64,000 nucleotides of DNA, from NCBI RefSeq assembly GCF_013377785.1, contig NZ_JABXWT010000001.1, forward strand, positions 310,001 through 374,000. Reading direction: 5' to 3'. A model generated the notes under the pieces. That model saw nothing but the letters and a program-made list of their open reading frames with translations, was not told the origin of the DNA and did no database searches. The first letter of the stretch is position 1, and each line of letters starts with the position of its first letter. The position numbers and the translations under genes were made by a program. Below, in pieces: positions 54,268 to 63,897 of this stretch. The stretch comes from Ruegeria haliotis (GTDB lineage: Bacteria; Pseudomonadota; Alphaproteobacteria; Rhodobacterales; Rhodobacteraceae).

Positions 54268-55563
54268 ATGACCAAAACGCCCCCGCCATTTGCCCCTTTC
54301 GAATGGAAAATCGCCTGGCGCTACCTGCGGGCCCGTCGGGCCGAAGGCGGCGTGAGCGTGATGACATGGATCTCGCTGATCGGGATCACCTTGGCCGTTT
54401 TTGCCCTGATTGCCACGCTGGCCGTACGCTCTGGGTTTCGGGCGGAATTCGTGGGCACTATCCTTGGCGCCAATGCGCATGTCACGGTCTATTCAACGGG
54501 AGAAATTGATGCGCAAGGACGGCCGGTTCGAACCATGTCCGACTACGAAGACAGGGCCGCCAGTATCGCGCAAGTGCCGGGTGTCGAGCGCGCCGCCCCT
54601 TTGGTCAAAGGCCAGGTCCTGATCACCAACCGCGACCGCAGCAGCGGGGTCGAAGTCTTTGGCATTCGCCCTGACGACTTGCTTGATCTGCCCGGCGTCG
54701 CCCGAAGCGATCAGGCCATCGGCGATCTGTCACAGTTCCAAACGGGCGAAGACGTAATCGCCATCGGCTCGGGCGTTGCGCGTAGCATTGGGGTGACTGT
54801 CGGGGATACGGTCAAGCTGACCTCACCCAATGGGGTCAAAACCGCCTTTGGGACCTCTCCGCGTGTCAGTTCCTATCGCGTGGTCTACGTGTTTTCCGCC
54901 GGGCGTTTTGATATCGACCGCACCCGCGTCTACATGCCGTTTTCGCAAGCCCAAGGCTTTTTCAATCGCGACGGGGTGGCCGATGAGATCGAGGTGATGG
55001 TTGAACAACCCGAAAACCTGAACCCGATCTTGATCCCGATTCTTGAGGCCGCGGGCGAACGCAGCCAGATCTGGACCTGGCAGGACGCGTCAGGTGGGTT
55101 TCTGCGCGCATTGGAGGTCGAGGACAACGTGATGTTCATCATCCTGTCGATCCTTGTCCTGATCGCGGCAATGAACATCGTTTCGGGCTTGATTATGCTG
55201 GTCAAGAACAAGGGGCGCGACATTGGCATCCTGCGTACCATCGGCCTGAGCGAAGGGTCCGTGCTGCGGGTCTTTTTCATTTGCGGCGCCTTCACCGGCA
55301 TCATCGGGACAGTGATGGGTGTGGTGCTGGGATGCCTGTTCGCCATCTATATCGACCCCATTTTTTCCTTCGTGAATTACGTGATGGGCGGCGGGGTCTG
55401 GGACCCTTCAATTCGTGGCATCTATGCTTTGCCCGCTGAACTCCGTTTGAGCGATGTACTCAAGGCAGTAGGGTTGTCGCTGGGCTTGTCCTTTATCGTC
55501 ACCTATTTTCCGGCCCGCCGCGCGGCGCGGCTGAACCCGGTTGAGGCGCTGCGCTATGAATGA
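54268..55563 (+). CDS. lolC: Lipoprotein-releasing ABC transporter permease (LolC/LolE)
   Basis: A 431-residue inner-membrane protein of the LolC/LolE family that, with LolD, releases lipoproteins from the inner membrane to LolA. It has the N-terminal [38 protein letters not shown] helix, a large periplasmic domain (residues about 50-280) and three C-terminal helices with [27 protein letters not shown]. One permease gene is typical of alphaproteobacteria, where it would act as a homodimer. GAGCAGG precedes ATG 54268. It overlaps lolD by eight bases. Confidence 0.93.
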   Translation: MTKTPPPFAPFEWKIAWRYLRARRAEGGVSVMTWISLIGITLAVFALIATLAVRSGFRAEFVGTILGANAHVTVYSTGEIDAQGRPVRTMSDYEDRAASIAQVPGVERAAPLVKGQVLITNRDRSSGVEVFGIRPDDLLDLPGVARSDQAIGDLSQFQTGEDVIAIGSGVARSIGVTVGDTVKLTSPNGVKTAFGTSPRVSSYRVVYVFSAGRFDIDRTRVYMPFSQAQGFFNRDGVADEIEVMVEQPENLNPILIPILEAAGERSQIWTWQDASGGFLRALEVEDNVMFIILSILVLIAAMNIVSGLIMLVKNKGRDIGILRTIGLSEGSVLRVFFICGAFTGIIGTVMGVVLGCLFAIYIDPIFSFVNYVMGGGVWDPSIRGIYALPAELRLSDVLKAVGLSLGLSFIVTYFPARRAARLNPVEALRYE

Positions 55564-56242
55564 TCTGACGATACGCCTGAACGGCCTGACCAAGACCTAT
55601 CTGAAAGGCACGCCGGGCGAGGTGCAGGTGCTGCGCGGTGTCGATCTTGAGCTGCGCGCAGGCGAAGCGGTGGCGATGGTCGCTCCCTCGGGTGCGGGTA
55701 AATCCACCCTGTTGCACATTGCGGGCCTGCTGGACATGCCGGATACCGGAACCGTCGAGATCGCGGGGCAGGATGTATCGAAAAAAGGTGATCGAACCCG
55801 CACGGCGTTGCGACGGCAGGATGTGGGTTTCGTCTATCAGTTTCATCACTTGCTGCCCGAATTCACGGCGCTGGAAAATGTAACCCTGCCGCAACTGGCC
55901 AACGGCGTATCCGAAAAAGCGGCGCAGGACAGGGCGATGTCCTTGCTGGATCGTGTGGGCGTTGCCCCGCGCGCAAGCCATCGCCCTGCCGCCTTGTCAG
56001 GGGGGGAGCAACAGCGAGTCGCGTTTTGTCGCGCGCTGGCCAATGCGCCGCGCATTCTTCTGGCCGATGAGCCGACGGGAAACCTGGACCCGGATACGTC
56101 AGATCAGGTGTTCGATGCCCTGATGTCACTGGTGCGCGAAGAAGGATTGTCCGCGCTGATCGCAACCCACAATCTTGAGCTTGCGGCGCGGATGGACCGG
56201 ATGGTGCGGCTAGAGGGTGGGGTGCTCAGGCCAGTTGAGTGA
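55556..56242 (+). CDS. lolD: Lipoprotein-releasing ABC transporter ATPase LolD
   Basis: A 228-residue ABC ATPase, partner of the permease just upstream. Walker A is APSGAGKST (residues 44-52), with alanine in the place of the usual first glycine; from memory this variant recurs in alphaproteobacterial LolD. The Q-loop region is [18 protein letters not shown], the signature LSGGEQQR and Walker [14 protein letters not shown]. The start ATG 55556 overlaps the lolC end by eight bases. Its 3' end overlaps a minus-strand DUF606 gene by 17 bases. Confidence 0.94.
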   Translation: MNDLTIRLNGLTKTYLKGTPGEVQVLRGVDLELRAGEAVAMVAPSGAGKSTLLHIAGLLDMPDTGTVEIAGQDVSKKGDRTRTALRRQDVGFVYQFHHLLPEFTALENVTLPQLANGVSEKAAQDRAMSLLDRVGVAPRASHRPAALSGGEQQRVAFCRALANAPRILLADEPTGNLDPDTSDQVFDALMSLVREEGLSALIATHNLELAARMDRMVRLEGGVLRPVE

Positions 56243-56663
56243 TAGCCACACCGACGGCCATCACGGCAATGCCCCCCGCACGCATCCATGTCAGCGGCGT
56301 GATCTGAGCGCCGAAAAGGCCGTAATGATCTATTGCCGCCGTACTGATCAACTGCCCAAGCAGGACAAAGAACACCGCATTTCCAACACCGAAATGCGGT
56401 GCAACATGCGTGATTGACAAGACGTAGAACGCGATCAGAACGCCCGCGAGCAACAAGTGCTTTGGGGCCTGCGCAACTTTGGATAGCGCCTCAAAGCCGG
56501 GAAACAGCATCATCACCAAGACGGATGCCGCAAATGCGATGGCAAACAGGATTACACCCGCTGTGGTCGGTGATCCGATCAGTTTGCCAAGGGCCGCATT
56601 CAGTGCCGCAAGGATCGGAACTCCAATTCCGGCGGCCAGCATGATGGCTGCATATTGTGTCAT
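56226..56663 (-). CDS. DMT-family transporter of the DUF606/YdcZ type
   Basis: A 145-residue, five-helix membrane protein. [41 protein letters not shown] and [33 protein letters not shown] match the DUF606/YdcZ group of half-length DMT proteins, which probably work as dimers. The substrate is unknown. It is convergent with and overlaps lolD, and divergent from the cytochrome c gene. Confidence 0.9.
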   Translation of the reverse strand: MTQYAAIMLAAGIGVPILAALNAALGKLIGSPTTAGVILFAIAFAASVLVMMLFPGFEALSKVAQAPKHLLLAGVLIAFYVLSITHVAPHFGVGNAVFFVLLGQLISTAAIDHYGLFGAQITPLTWMRAGGIAVMAVGVAITQLA

Positions 56664-56760
56664 TGCCCGGACCTTCTGTATAGGTTTCGTTGATCTGGAT
56701 CATTGCGCCAACAGCGCGGTCGGGCAAGCCTGCAAATGTCAATCTTGACAGGAGGATACG

Positions 56761-57168
56761 ATGAGTAGGTCGAAACTCAAAGTTGTGTCTATGGCTTTGG
56801 TTGCAGCGGCTTCGCAGGCCACTTGGGCACAGGATACGGAAACCGGCGCTGAACTGTATCAGCACTATTGCGCGACCTGTCACGGAATAGAGGCCACTGG
56901 CCATGGTCCAATGGCGGGCGTGTTGATCATACAGCCAACAAATCTGAAAACGCTGGCAGGCGGAGACGGGGTTTTCCCGACGGCCCGCGTGGTCGCCCGG
57001 ATCGACGGACGTGACCCATTGGTCAGCCACGGCAGCCCGATGCCGGTGTATGGCCCTTATTTCGAAGGACAGGATACGGCGATCAAAACACCCGAAGGCC
57101 AACCCATCCTCACAAGCCAGCCGATTGTGGATCTGGTCGCTTATCTGGAAACACTGCAAGAGAACTGA
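56761..57168 (+). CDS. Periplasmic class I c-type cytochrome
   Basis: A 135-residue protein with a signal peptide ending near AQDTE and one haem-attachment site, CATCH (Cys37, Cys40, His41). A GSPMPVYGPYF segment supplies a likely axial methionine. It is a small electron carrier or a subunit-like cytochrome; its partner enzyme is not in the neighbourhood. CAGGAGG precedes ATG 56761. It is convergent with the HExxH lipoprotein gene, with a 3-base gap. Confidence 0.92.
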   Translation: MSRSKLKVVSMALVAAASQATWAQDTETGAELYQHYCATCHGIEATGHGPMAGVLIIQPTNLKTLAGGDGVFPTARVVARIDGRDPLVSHGSPMPVYGPYFEGQDTAIKTPEGQPILTSQPIVDLVAYLETLQEN

Positions 57169-57171
57169 AGC

Positions 57172-57858
57172 TCAGCGGCAGATGCCCTGAACTTTGGCGC
57201 CGCTCCACGGGATCACCACATCGCGCTCTCGGCTCTCTTGCGGCAGGGACGCCAAGTCAAAATGCGCTCCAAGCATGTCATGCAGACGTTGGGTGCGATC
57301 GGCTGTCGGATCCAGGGCACGGCAGCACACATACTCTTCGACAATCGCGCCCTGTTGTTCATATCCGTATGACAGAAAATCAGGCGAGGTTTCCAAATCG
57401 AACAGATAGGGGTCTTTGCGCCCACCATGCTCGGCGGCGGCACGCAGCGGATGATAACCGGTGGTCTTGCGGTTTTGCCACTGCCAGACATGGGTCAATT
57501 CATGTGCCAATAGCATTGCGGCGACCAGGTTCATCGCATCTGGGTAATCAGACATATAGTCTTCAAGATACCAGTCGCGGGCAAAGTAGACATTGTTGAA
57601 TAGGGCAATCGCGGCGGGCTTGCCACTGACAACCCCTTCCTTGATCGGCGGCAGAATGCGTTCGCGGCAAGCAAGACGGGGACGTGCTTCGCGGAAATAG
57701 GTCACAGAAGTGACCGGAGCCCCCTCGACCAGACGCACGCGATCCAGATTCAGGGATTTACCCTGAACCGCACCGGCAAAGTCGCGCTCTTGCTCTGTCA
57801 GCGGACGACCGCAGGACGCGAGCAGGAGAAGAACCAAAAACAAAGTGCGGATTGCCAT
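57172..57858 (-). CDS. HExxH-motif lipoprotein, possible metallopeptidase
   Basis: A 228-residue lipoprotein: the signal peptide ends LASC with Cys16 lipidated. It contains a HELTH zinc-binding motif (residues 119-123) within MLLAHELTHVWQWQNRKTTGY and a downstream glutamate-rich helix (QQGAIVEEYVCC) that could give the third zinc ligand. The family resembles DUF4157-like proteins. Proteolysis is plausible but unproved. Three cysteines occur in the last third (CC and GIC). ATG 57858 is preferred to a start eight codons upstream. Confidence 0.75.
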   Translation of the reverse strand: MAIRTLFLVLLLLASCGRPLTEQERDFAGAVQGKSLNLDRVRLVEGAPVTSVTYFREARPRLACRERILPPIKEGVVSGKPAAIALFNNVYFARDWYLEDYMSDYPDAMNLVAAMLLAHELTHVWQWQNRKTTGYHPLRAAAEHGGRKDPYLFDLETSPDFLSYGYEQQGAIVEEYVCCRALDPTADRTQRLHDMLGAHFDLASLPQESRERDVVIPWSGAKVQGICR

Positions 57859-57900
57859 ATGTTCAAGCCTAGTATGCTGCACCTGTTCCGCAAGTTGTTT

Positions 57901-58563
57901 TCACAAGCTCAGCGCAAGAACCCGGCTGATTTCCGTCAGGGACCGCCCGGATTGATCCATCCAGATGTTGAAGGCCTCCTGAACGGCGGTCATCGCTTTC
58001 TTTGACGTTGCAGGCTTGTCCAGAACACCTTCAGCAATCAGGCGCGCAGTGACATCCTGAGACAACATGAAACTGTCGCGCCCGGCAAACCGCATGGCAA
58101 ATTGCGCTGACGCCCCACCCAAACGCGAGCCGCGTTTGGCCAACATCGCCAGTAATCCGACAAAGTCGGTAGACGACCAGCTGCCCAGAACTTGCCCCGC
58201 GCCCCCTTCCTGGCGCAGTTCCAACAGAAACGCCGCATTGTCGCGAACTGCGGCGATCTTTGTCCCGTTCCGCACGATGCGTTTGTCTTGCAGCAGGGCG
58301 TCGAATTTTTCGTCGTCTATGAAAGCGCACCGACCAACATCAAACCCGTCAAAAGCCGTCTCGAACCCATCCCATTTGTTTTCGATGACTTTCCAGTTAA
58401 AGCCAGCCTGAAAGACGCATTTGGTGATTGTGGACAGCCAACGATCATCCGGCATCGCGGCAAGCTCGGCTGGACTTTTGGGTGTGCTCAACTTGGCCTT
58501 CAGCGCGTCCGGCCCGCCGTGTCGGTTGGCCGCAATTTCAAAGATCTCATCGAATGAACGCAT
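57901..58563 (-). CDS. DNA-3-methyladenine glycosylase I family protein
   Basis: A 220-residue protein of the 3-methyladenine DNA glycosylase I (Tag) superfamily, helix-hairpin-helix fold: DDRWLSTITKCVFQAGFNWKVIENKWDGFETAFDGFDV matches the N-terminal half, and RDNAAFLLELRQEGG ... WSSTDFVGLLAMLAKRGSRLGGASAQFAMRFAGRDSFMLSQDV the rest. It lacks the N-terminal zinc-cysteine cluster of E. coli Tag, so it belongs to a related branch. It probably excises alkylated bases. It is upstream of the lipoprotein gene on the same strand. Confidence 0.85.
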   Translation of the reverse strand: MRSFDEIFEIAANRHGGPDALKAKLSTPKSPAELAAMPDDRWLSTITKCVFQAGFNWKVIENKWDGFETAFDGFDVGRCAFIDDEKFDALLQDKRIVRNGTKIAAVRDNAAFLLELRQEGGAGQVLGSWSSTDFVGLLAMLAKRGSRLGGASAQFAMRFAGRDSFMLSQDVTARLIAEGVLDKPATSKKAMTAVQEAFNIWMDQSGRSLTEISRVLALSL

Positions 58564-58978
58564 TTCCTTCTCCCTCCACAGTTCGCGTTTTTGTTTTGGT
58601 CCGGGTGTGCAAGCGGTATTTTACTGTGTCTGTGTACATCAACAAGGTGCCGAAAGCTTCGCTGCAGCCGGGAGTTGTGGAAATTTCTCAAAGAAATCCT
58701 CGACAAACGGTGTAAAAAAGTTTGTGATTGACGCGTCAGTCAACGTTCCGTGTCGAACAACATGGATCAAAGACCGGCTGGGGTGGGTGCATCAGTCGCG
58801 CTCGCGGGGGGGAAATGACAGGTTGGCAGGGTACAGGTTTTCCGGTTGTCGCCATCTGTTCGCTTTCTTTGTCCGGCCAAATTTGTGCATGTTGCGACAT
58901 GGTATTGTCATCAGACAAATCTGCCGGCGGGCTCTGCCTGCCGGGGTGGGCAAAACAAAAATGACAGGGAGAAAATAG
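58564..58978 (+). promoter_or_regulatory. Regulatory region before the osmolyte ABC transporter
   Basis: A 415-base spacer between the divergent glycosylase and transporter genes. It carries the inverted repeat TGATTGAC-GC-GTCAGTCA (58725-58742), with seven of eight arm positions paired, strongly similar to the repeat before betI. AGGGAGA lies just before the binding-protein ATG. No coding frame in this spacer is supported. Confidence 0.6.
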
Positions 58979-59929
58979 ATGAAAAAACTGGGTGTGAGCC
59001 TTCTGGCTCTTGCGGTCGCAGGGTCGGCGCATGCGGCGGATATGGGCGCCACGGACGAGCCGATCAAGCTGGCGATCAACGAATGGACCGGCCAGCACGT
59101 GACCACGCATGTGGCAGGTGAGATGCTGAAAGCCGCAGGATACAACGTTGAATACGTCACCGCAGGCATGATGAATCAATTTCAGGCGCTGGCGGATGGC
59201 GACATCGACGCTACGCTGGAAATCTGGTCCTCCAACGTGTCGGATGAATATGCCAAGAAGATTGATGAAGGTACCGTGGTCGAAATCGGCGATCTGGGTC
59301 TGGATGCCAAGGAAGGCATCGCATACCCCGCGCACGTGGCCGAGTTGTGCCCGGGATTGCCCGCTTGGGAAGCTCTGAAAGACTGCGCGCAGGTCTTTGC
59401 CACGGCTGAAACGCTACCGGGCGGACGTCTGGTCGACTACCCAGCGGACTGGGGGACACCCGGTGCTGACCGCATGACCGGACTTGAATTGCCATTCAAA
59501 GCTGTTCCGGCTGGATCGGAGGGAGCCCTGATCGCCGAACTGCGCGCCTCTACCGAACGTAAATCGCCGCTGCTGATCACCTTCTGGCAGCCGCATTGGG
59601 CGATGTCGGCCTATGACTTACAGTTCGTCGATCTGCCAGCGGGTGAAGAGGCCTGCTTCAGCGATCCAGCCTGGGGCCCGAACCCCAACGCGATCAACGA
59701 TTGTGATTTCTCGCCGTCGCGCATTTTCAAAGCCGGCTGGAACGGCATGGAAGACAAATGGCCCGCCGCTTATGAGATTCTGACCAACTATCAGCTGGCG
59801 GTCGAAGATCAGCAGCCGATGATGGGTGCAATCGACGTTGACGGCGGTCAGGTCGAAGAAGTTGTCGCAGCCTGGATGGCTGAGAACGAAGACAAATGGC
59901 GTCCGGTCGTTGACGCGGCAACCAAGTGA
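58979..59929 (+). CDS. Quaternary-amine ABC transporter, substrate-binding protein
   Basis: A 316-residue periplasmic binding protein of the glycine-betaine/choline/TMAO (ProX/OpuAC/TmoX) family. The signal peptide ends at HAADMG. Conserved features are LAINEWTGQHVTTHVAGEML, MNQFQALADGDIDATLEIWSSN and TFWQPHWAMSAYDL, whose tryptophans suit a cation-pi box for a trimethylammonium group. The exact ligand (choline, glycine betaine, TMAO or a similar compound) cannot be read directly. The BetI-like operator upstream favours choline or betaine. AGGGAGAAA precedes the ATG. Confidence 0.9.
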   Translation: MKKLGVSLLALAVAGSAHAADMGATDEPIKLAINEWTGQHVTTHVAGEMLKAAGYNVEYVTAGMMNQFQALADGDIDATLEIWSSNVSDEYAKKIDEGTVVEIGDLGLDAKEGIAYPAHVAELCPGLPAWEALKDCAQVFATAETLPGGRLVDYPADWGTPGADRMTGLELPFKAVPAGSEGALIAELRASTERKSPLLITFWQPHWAMSAYDLQFVDLPAGEEACFSDPAWGPNPNAINDCDFSPSRIFKAGWNGMEDKWPAAYEILTNYQLAVEDQQPMMGAIDVDGGQVEEVVAAWMAENEDKWRPVVDAATK

Positions 59930-59939
59930 GCCCGCTTAA

Positions 59940-60992
59940 GTGACTGAAGCTGCTACGCCAGCCATCGCCTGCCGGAATCTCTGGCAGGTGTTTGGCCCCG
60001 GCGCTGACAAAGCCCTGACCGACGCGCTGTCTCGGTCAGGGAATGACGCCGACAAAGCCGCCGCCAATCTGCGCGAAAAGGGCTATATCCCCGCCGTTCA
60101 GGACGCCAATTTCGAGGTCAAAGAAGGCGAGTTGTTCGTCATCATGGGCCTGTCCGGGTCCGGCAAATCCACATTGATCCGCTGTATCTCGCAGCTGTTG
60201 CCCGGTACGGGCGGAGAGATTCACGTCGATGGCGAGAACGTTGTTGGTGCCTCCAAGAAGGCCCTGACTGAGCTGCGCCGCAAGAAACTGGGCATGGTGT
60301 TCCAGCATTTTGGCCTGTTCCCGCATATGACGGTCGTCGAAAACGTTGCCTATCCGCTGCGTGTTCAGGGGGTCAGCCGCAAAGAGCGGCTTGCCCGCGC
60401 GCAAGAAGTGATTTCTCTGGTGGGTCTGGATGGCCGTGAGGATAGTTTCCCGCGCCAGTTGTCCGGTGGCCAGCGCCAGCGTGTGGGGATCGCACGGTCC
60501 TTGGCTGTAAATCCCGACATCTGGTTTCTCGACGAGCCGTTTTCGGCGCTCGACCCATTGATCCGGCGCCAGTTGCAGGACGAATTCCTGCGTATTCAGG
60601 CGACGCTGAAGAAATCCATTGTCTTCATCACTCACGACATCGCCGAGGCGCTGAAGCTGGCGGATCGCATCGCCATCATGCGCGACGGTAAAATCGTTCA
60701 GATTGGTACGCCGACCGATATCGTTCTGCGCCCGGTGGACAACTACGTGCGCGAATTCTCCAAGGACGTCGCCAAAGGCCAACATGCAAAGGTGGCCTCG
60801 GTCATGCGTGACGGCGAAGGCGAACGCGGCCCGGACGATCCCGGCCTGACCACCGCGATGACGCTGGATGCGGCGTTGGCGCATTGCATGGAACTGTACG
60901 AGCCTGTGCCTGTAAGGGATGCAAGCGGTGCAATTGTCGGCACGGTACATCCTTCGGATCTGGCCGCCGCGCTGCAGGTGGACGAGACATGA
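59940..60992 (+). CDS. Quaternary-amine ABC transporter, ATPase subunit
   Basis: A 350-residue ABC ATPase of the ProV/OpuAA family. It has Walker A GLSGSGKST, Q-loop VFQHFGLFPHMTV, signature LSGGQRQRVGIARSLA and Walker B IWFLDEPFSALDPL. An N-terminal extension (KALTDALSRSGNDADKAAANLREKG) before the first beta strand is typical of the family. A CBS-like C-terminal part (residues about 285-350) could sense ionic strength. It starts with GTG 59940, ten bases after the binding-protein stop, and overlaps the permease start by four bases. Confidence 0.92.
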   Translation: MTEAATPAIACRNLWQVFGPGADKALTDALSRSGNDADKAAANLREKGYIPAVQDANFEVKEGELFVIMGLSGSGKSTLIRCISQLLPGTGGEIHVDGENVVGASKKALTELRRKKLGMVFQHFGLFPHMTVVENVAYPLRVQGVSRKERLARAQEVISLVGLDGREDSFPRQLSGGQRQRVGIARSLAVNPDIWFLDEPFSALDPLIRRQLQDEFLRIQATLKKSIVFITHDIAEALKLADRIAIMRDGKIVQIGTPTDIVLRPVDNYVREFSKDVAKGQHAKVASVMRDGEGERGPDDPGLTTAMTLDAALAHCMELYEPVPVRDASGAIVGTVHPSDLAAALQVDET

Positions 60993-63055
60993 CGGCCGTC
61001 ACGGATCTGCCCCAGCAGCATGTGGCCCGCCTGACGGTAGGGGCGCAAGCGGCGTTGATAACCGTGATTGTCGGTGCAATCTGTCTTGCTCTGGAAGGTG
61101 TCGCCCCCTGGTTGGTCAAATGGCCCATCGCATGGGAATTGCCTGCGACTGAATGGGTCGGAACGTTTTTGGACTGGTTCCTGAATGCTATCAAGCCGGC
61201 GATGCGGATGTTTTCCGACGTGATGACCTATCCGATGGACGGGGCCAACTATGTGCTGGGCAACACGCCGTGGCCGATCCTGATCGGCCTTGTCACTGCG
61301 CTGGGCTGGTATCTGGGCGGCTTGCCCATGGCGGCGCTGGGTTTCCTTGGCCTCAGCTTTGTTTTGGCGTCGGGCTATTGGGCGGAAAGCATGAATACAC
61401 TGGCGCTGGTCGCAGTTTCGGTTCCCGTTGCGCTGATCGCAGGCGGCGCAATCGGCATCCTCGCCAATGAGGTTCCTCGGGTGAAGTCCGCTGTGCAGGC
61501 TTTGTTGGATATCATGCAGACCGTGCCAACCTTTGCCTATCTCACTCCCTTGTTGCTGCTGTTTGGCTTTGGGCCGGTCGTTGGGTTGATCGCCTCGGCC
61601 ATCTACGCGGCCCCGCCGATGGCGCGCAACGTGATGCTGGGCTTGGAACGCGTGGAACCCGAGATCAAAGAGGCCGCCATCATGTCCGGCGGCACGCGGT
61701 TTCAGCAATTGTTTCAAGTCGAAATACCGTCAGCCGCGACGCAGATCATGGTCGGCGTGAACCAATGCCTGATGGCTGCCCTGTCGATGGTGATCATCGC
61801 CGCCGTCATCGGCGGGTTCAACGACATCGGCTGGGAGGTTTTGCTGACCATGCGCAAGGCCCAATTTGGCGAGTCGCTGATGGCTGGTCTGGTCATCGTT
61901 GTCTTTGCTGTGGTGATCGACCGGATGAGCGGCACCTTGGCCACCGAACGCAAGCGCTATGACCCTCGGGCCGTGTGGGCGATACTGGGCTTTGCCGTTC
62001 TGTTCACGGCGGCCTTCTGGGTTTGGCTGCCGAACCCGTCTGACCTAACGCTGTTGGACCCGATGGCCGACGCGGTGGATAGCGGCCTGACGGCCTTTAC
62101 CCAGAACAACGGCCCATGGTTGGATGCGCTCAAGAACAACTCGCTGTTCTATGTTCTGCTCCCCTTGCGGATTGGGCTGGATCAGGCGGTGCTGCCATTT
62201 ACTTGGGGCTTCCAGTGGACAACGAGCATGAGCTTTGGCCTCTTCGCTGCCGGCGCAGTCATCGCACTGTTGATGGCTTGGCGCGGACATCTGACCGGGG
62301 GGCTGGTGGCTCTGATCCTGATCGGAATGCTGGAAACCGGCATTTCCAACCTGCCATGGCCCTTCGTTCTGACTGGCGCGGCCGCTTTGGGCTGGGTCGC
62401 TGGAGGCTGGCGGTTGGCGACACTGTCAGTAGTGCTGCTGTGCACCATTCTGGTCTCGGGCCTGTGGGATCGTGCGTTGCTGTCGCTCTATCTCAGCGGC
62501 GCGGCGGTGTTTTCCTGCGCAGTCGCTGGCGGCCTGATCGGTCTGGCCAGCGCGGTTTGGAGCCCGGTCTGGAAGATCGTGCGCCCGATCTGTGACATGC
62601 TACAAACCATCCCGCTGTTCGTCTTCCTTATCCCGGTTCTTATGGTGTTCCAGATCGGCGAGTTCTCGGCCTTTCTGGCGATCTGCGCCTACGCAATCGT
62701 CCCGATGATCCGCTACACGCGGCACGGACTGGTCAACACACCCGACGAGATGATGGAGGCAGCAATCTCCAGCGGCGCGACCGAGTGGCAGATCATGCGC
62801 GATGTGCGTGCGCCTTACGCGGCACCCACCATTCTGCTGGGGTTGAACCAGACCATCCTGTATGCCTTTGCCATGCTGGTGATTGCGGCCCTGATTGGCA
62901 CCACCGGACTGGGTCAGTCGATCTATCTGGCGTTGGGTCAGGCGGATGTGGGGCTTGGTATTTCAGCCGGTGCGGCAATGGCAATTCTGGCGCTGATTGC
63001 TGACCGAATGGTGCAGGGCTTTGCCGAAGAGCGGCGCAAGGCGCTGGGCCTGTAA
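60989..63055 (+). CDS. Quaternary-amine ABC transporter, double permease
   Basis: A 688-residue membrane protein in which two ProW-type permease domains are joined in one chain. The first has LLDIMQTVPTFAYLTPLLLLFGFGPVVGLI and a coupling-helix region near EPEIKEAAIMSGGTRFQQL. The second has DMLQTIPLFVFLIPVLMVFQIGEFSA and TPDEMMEAAISSGATEWQIM. Each half repeats the EAA-type loop, so one polypeptide replaces the usual dimer. This fused form is known in Rhodobacteraceae osmolyte and TMAO transporters. Translation is coupled to the ATPase (ATGA). Confidence 0.93.
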   Translation: MTAVTDLPQQHVARLTVGAQAALITVIVGAICLALEGVAPWLVKWPIAWELPATEWVGTFLDWFLNAIKPAMRMFSDVMTYPMDGANYVLGNTPWPILIGLVTALGWYLGGLPMAALGFLGLSFVLASGYWAESMNTLALVAVSVPVALIAGGAIGILANEVPRVKSAVQALLDIMQTVPTFAYLTPLLLLFGFGPVVGLIASAIYAAPPMARNVMLGLERVEPEIKEAAIMSGGTRFQQLFQVEIPSAATQIMVGVNQCLMAALSMVIIAAVIGGFNDIGWEVLLTMRKAQFGESLMAGLVIVVFAVVIDRMSGTLATERKRYDPRAVWAILGFAVLFTAAFWVWLPNPSDLTLLDPMADAVDSGLTAFTQNNGPWLDALKNNSLFYVLLPLRIGLDQAVLPFTWGFQWTTSMSFGLFAAGAVIALLMAWRGHLTGGLVALILIGMLETGISNLPWPFVLTGAAALGWVAGGWRLATLSVVLLCTILVSGLWDRALLSLYLSGAAVFSCAVAGGLIGLASAVWSPVWKIVRPICDMLQTIPLFVFLIPVLMVFQIGEFSAFLAICAYAIVPMIRYTRHGLVNTPDEMMEAAISSGATEWQIMRDVRAPYAAPTILLGLNQTILYAFAMLVIAALIGTTGLGQSIYLALGQADVGLGISAGAAMAILALIADRMVQGFAEERRKALGL

Positions 63056-63062
63056 ACAGGGC

Positions 63063-63085
63063 AGGGGCGGTTTTCCCGCCCCTTT
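63063..63085 (+). terminator. Stem-loop after the ABC permease
   Basis: AGGGGCGG pairs with CCGCCCCT around a TTTTC loop, eight bases past the permease stop, followed by TT and then mixed sequence. The T run is short, so it may be a weak terminator. Confidence 0.55.
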
Positions 63086-63160
63086 GCCTCACTTGATTTC
63101 GGACAAAGACCAGCCGGTCGCCGGGGGCTAAACCGGGCGATAACACGTTCGGAGATTACT

Positions 63161-63826
63161 ATGACCGGTTGGGGCATATTCCTGGCAGCACTCGTTACCT
63201 TTCTGCTCAGCCACGCGATTCCCGTGCGCCCTGCTGTGCGTGGTTGGCTGATCGGGACACTGGGCCGGACGGGCTATTTTGCAGCTTATTCCGTGCTGTC
63301 TCTGCTGGTTCTGGCGTGGTTGGTTATCGCAGCCGCCCAAGCCCCGTATGTCGAAGTCATCCCGCCCTTTGCGCTCTTTCGCTGGATACCCCTGCTGGTC
63401 ATGCCAATCGTCTGCTGGCTGGCCGTCGCGGGCTTGGCGATTGAGAACCCGTTTTCGTTCGGCGGGCTAGGGCGTCGCCCTTTTGATCCTGACCAGCCGG
63501 GCATCCTGCGCACCACACGCCACCCAATTCTTGCGGCGATGATGCTGTGGGCCGTGGCGCATCTGCTGGCCAATGGCAGTCTGGCGCATGTGATCCTGTT
63601 CGGGTTGTTCGCCGGATTTGCGGCGATGGGCATGGCATTGATCGACCGTCGAAAGGCACGCACGCTGGGGGCTGAGTGGACCCGGCTATCCCGCAACACC
63701 GCGCGCCTGTCGCTGCGAGCGCCACGCCCTTTGCCGCGCCTCTGGGTGTGGTTGATTTCCATTGCCGTCTATGCGGTTCTTCTTCACCTGCACGCACCTG
63801 TGATCGGTCTTTCACCCCTTCCGTAA
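63161..63826 (+). CDS. nnrU: NnrU family membrane protein
   Basis: A 221-residue protein with six predicted helices of the NnrU family, first noted beside denitrification genes and related to the isoprenylcysteine-methyltransferase-like fold. Typical features are FLLSHAIPVRPAVRGWLIGTLG and GILRTTRHPILAAMMLWAVAHLLANG. Its biochemical role is not settled. No nir, nor or nos gene is near in this window. A CGGAG site precedes ATG 63161. Confidence 0.9.
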   Translation: MTGWGIFLAALVTFLLSHAIPVRPAVRGWLIGTLGRTGYFAAYSVLSLLVLAWLVIAAAQAPYVEVIPPFALFRWIPLLVMPIVCWLAVAGLAIENPFSFGGLGRRPFDPDQPGILRTTRHPILAAMMLWAVAHLLANGSLAHVILFGLFAGFAAMGMALIDRRKARTLGAEWTRLSRNTARLSLRAPRPLPRLWVWLISIAVYAVLLHLHAPVIGLSPLP

Positions 63827-63897
63827 CACGAGGAGTGGCCGGACAGGGTCCGGCGTGCTATCTGAAACGTCACAATTAATACTACGAGGGTCTACAG

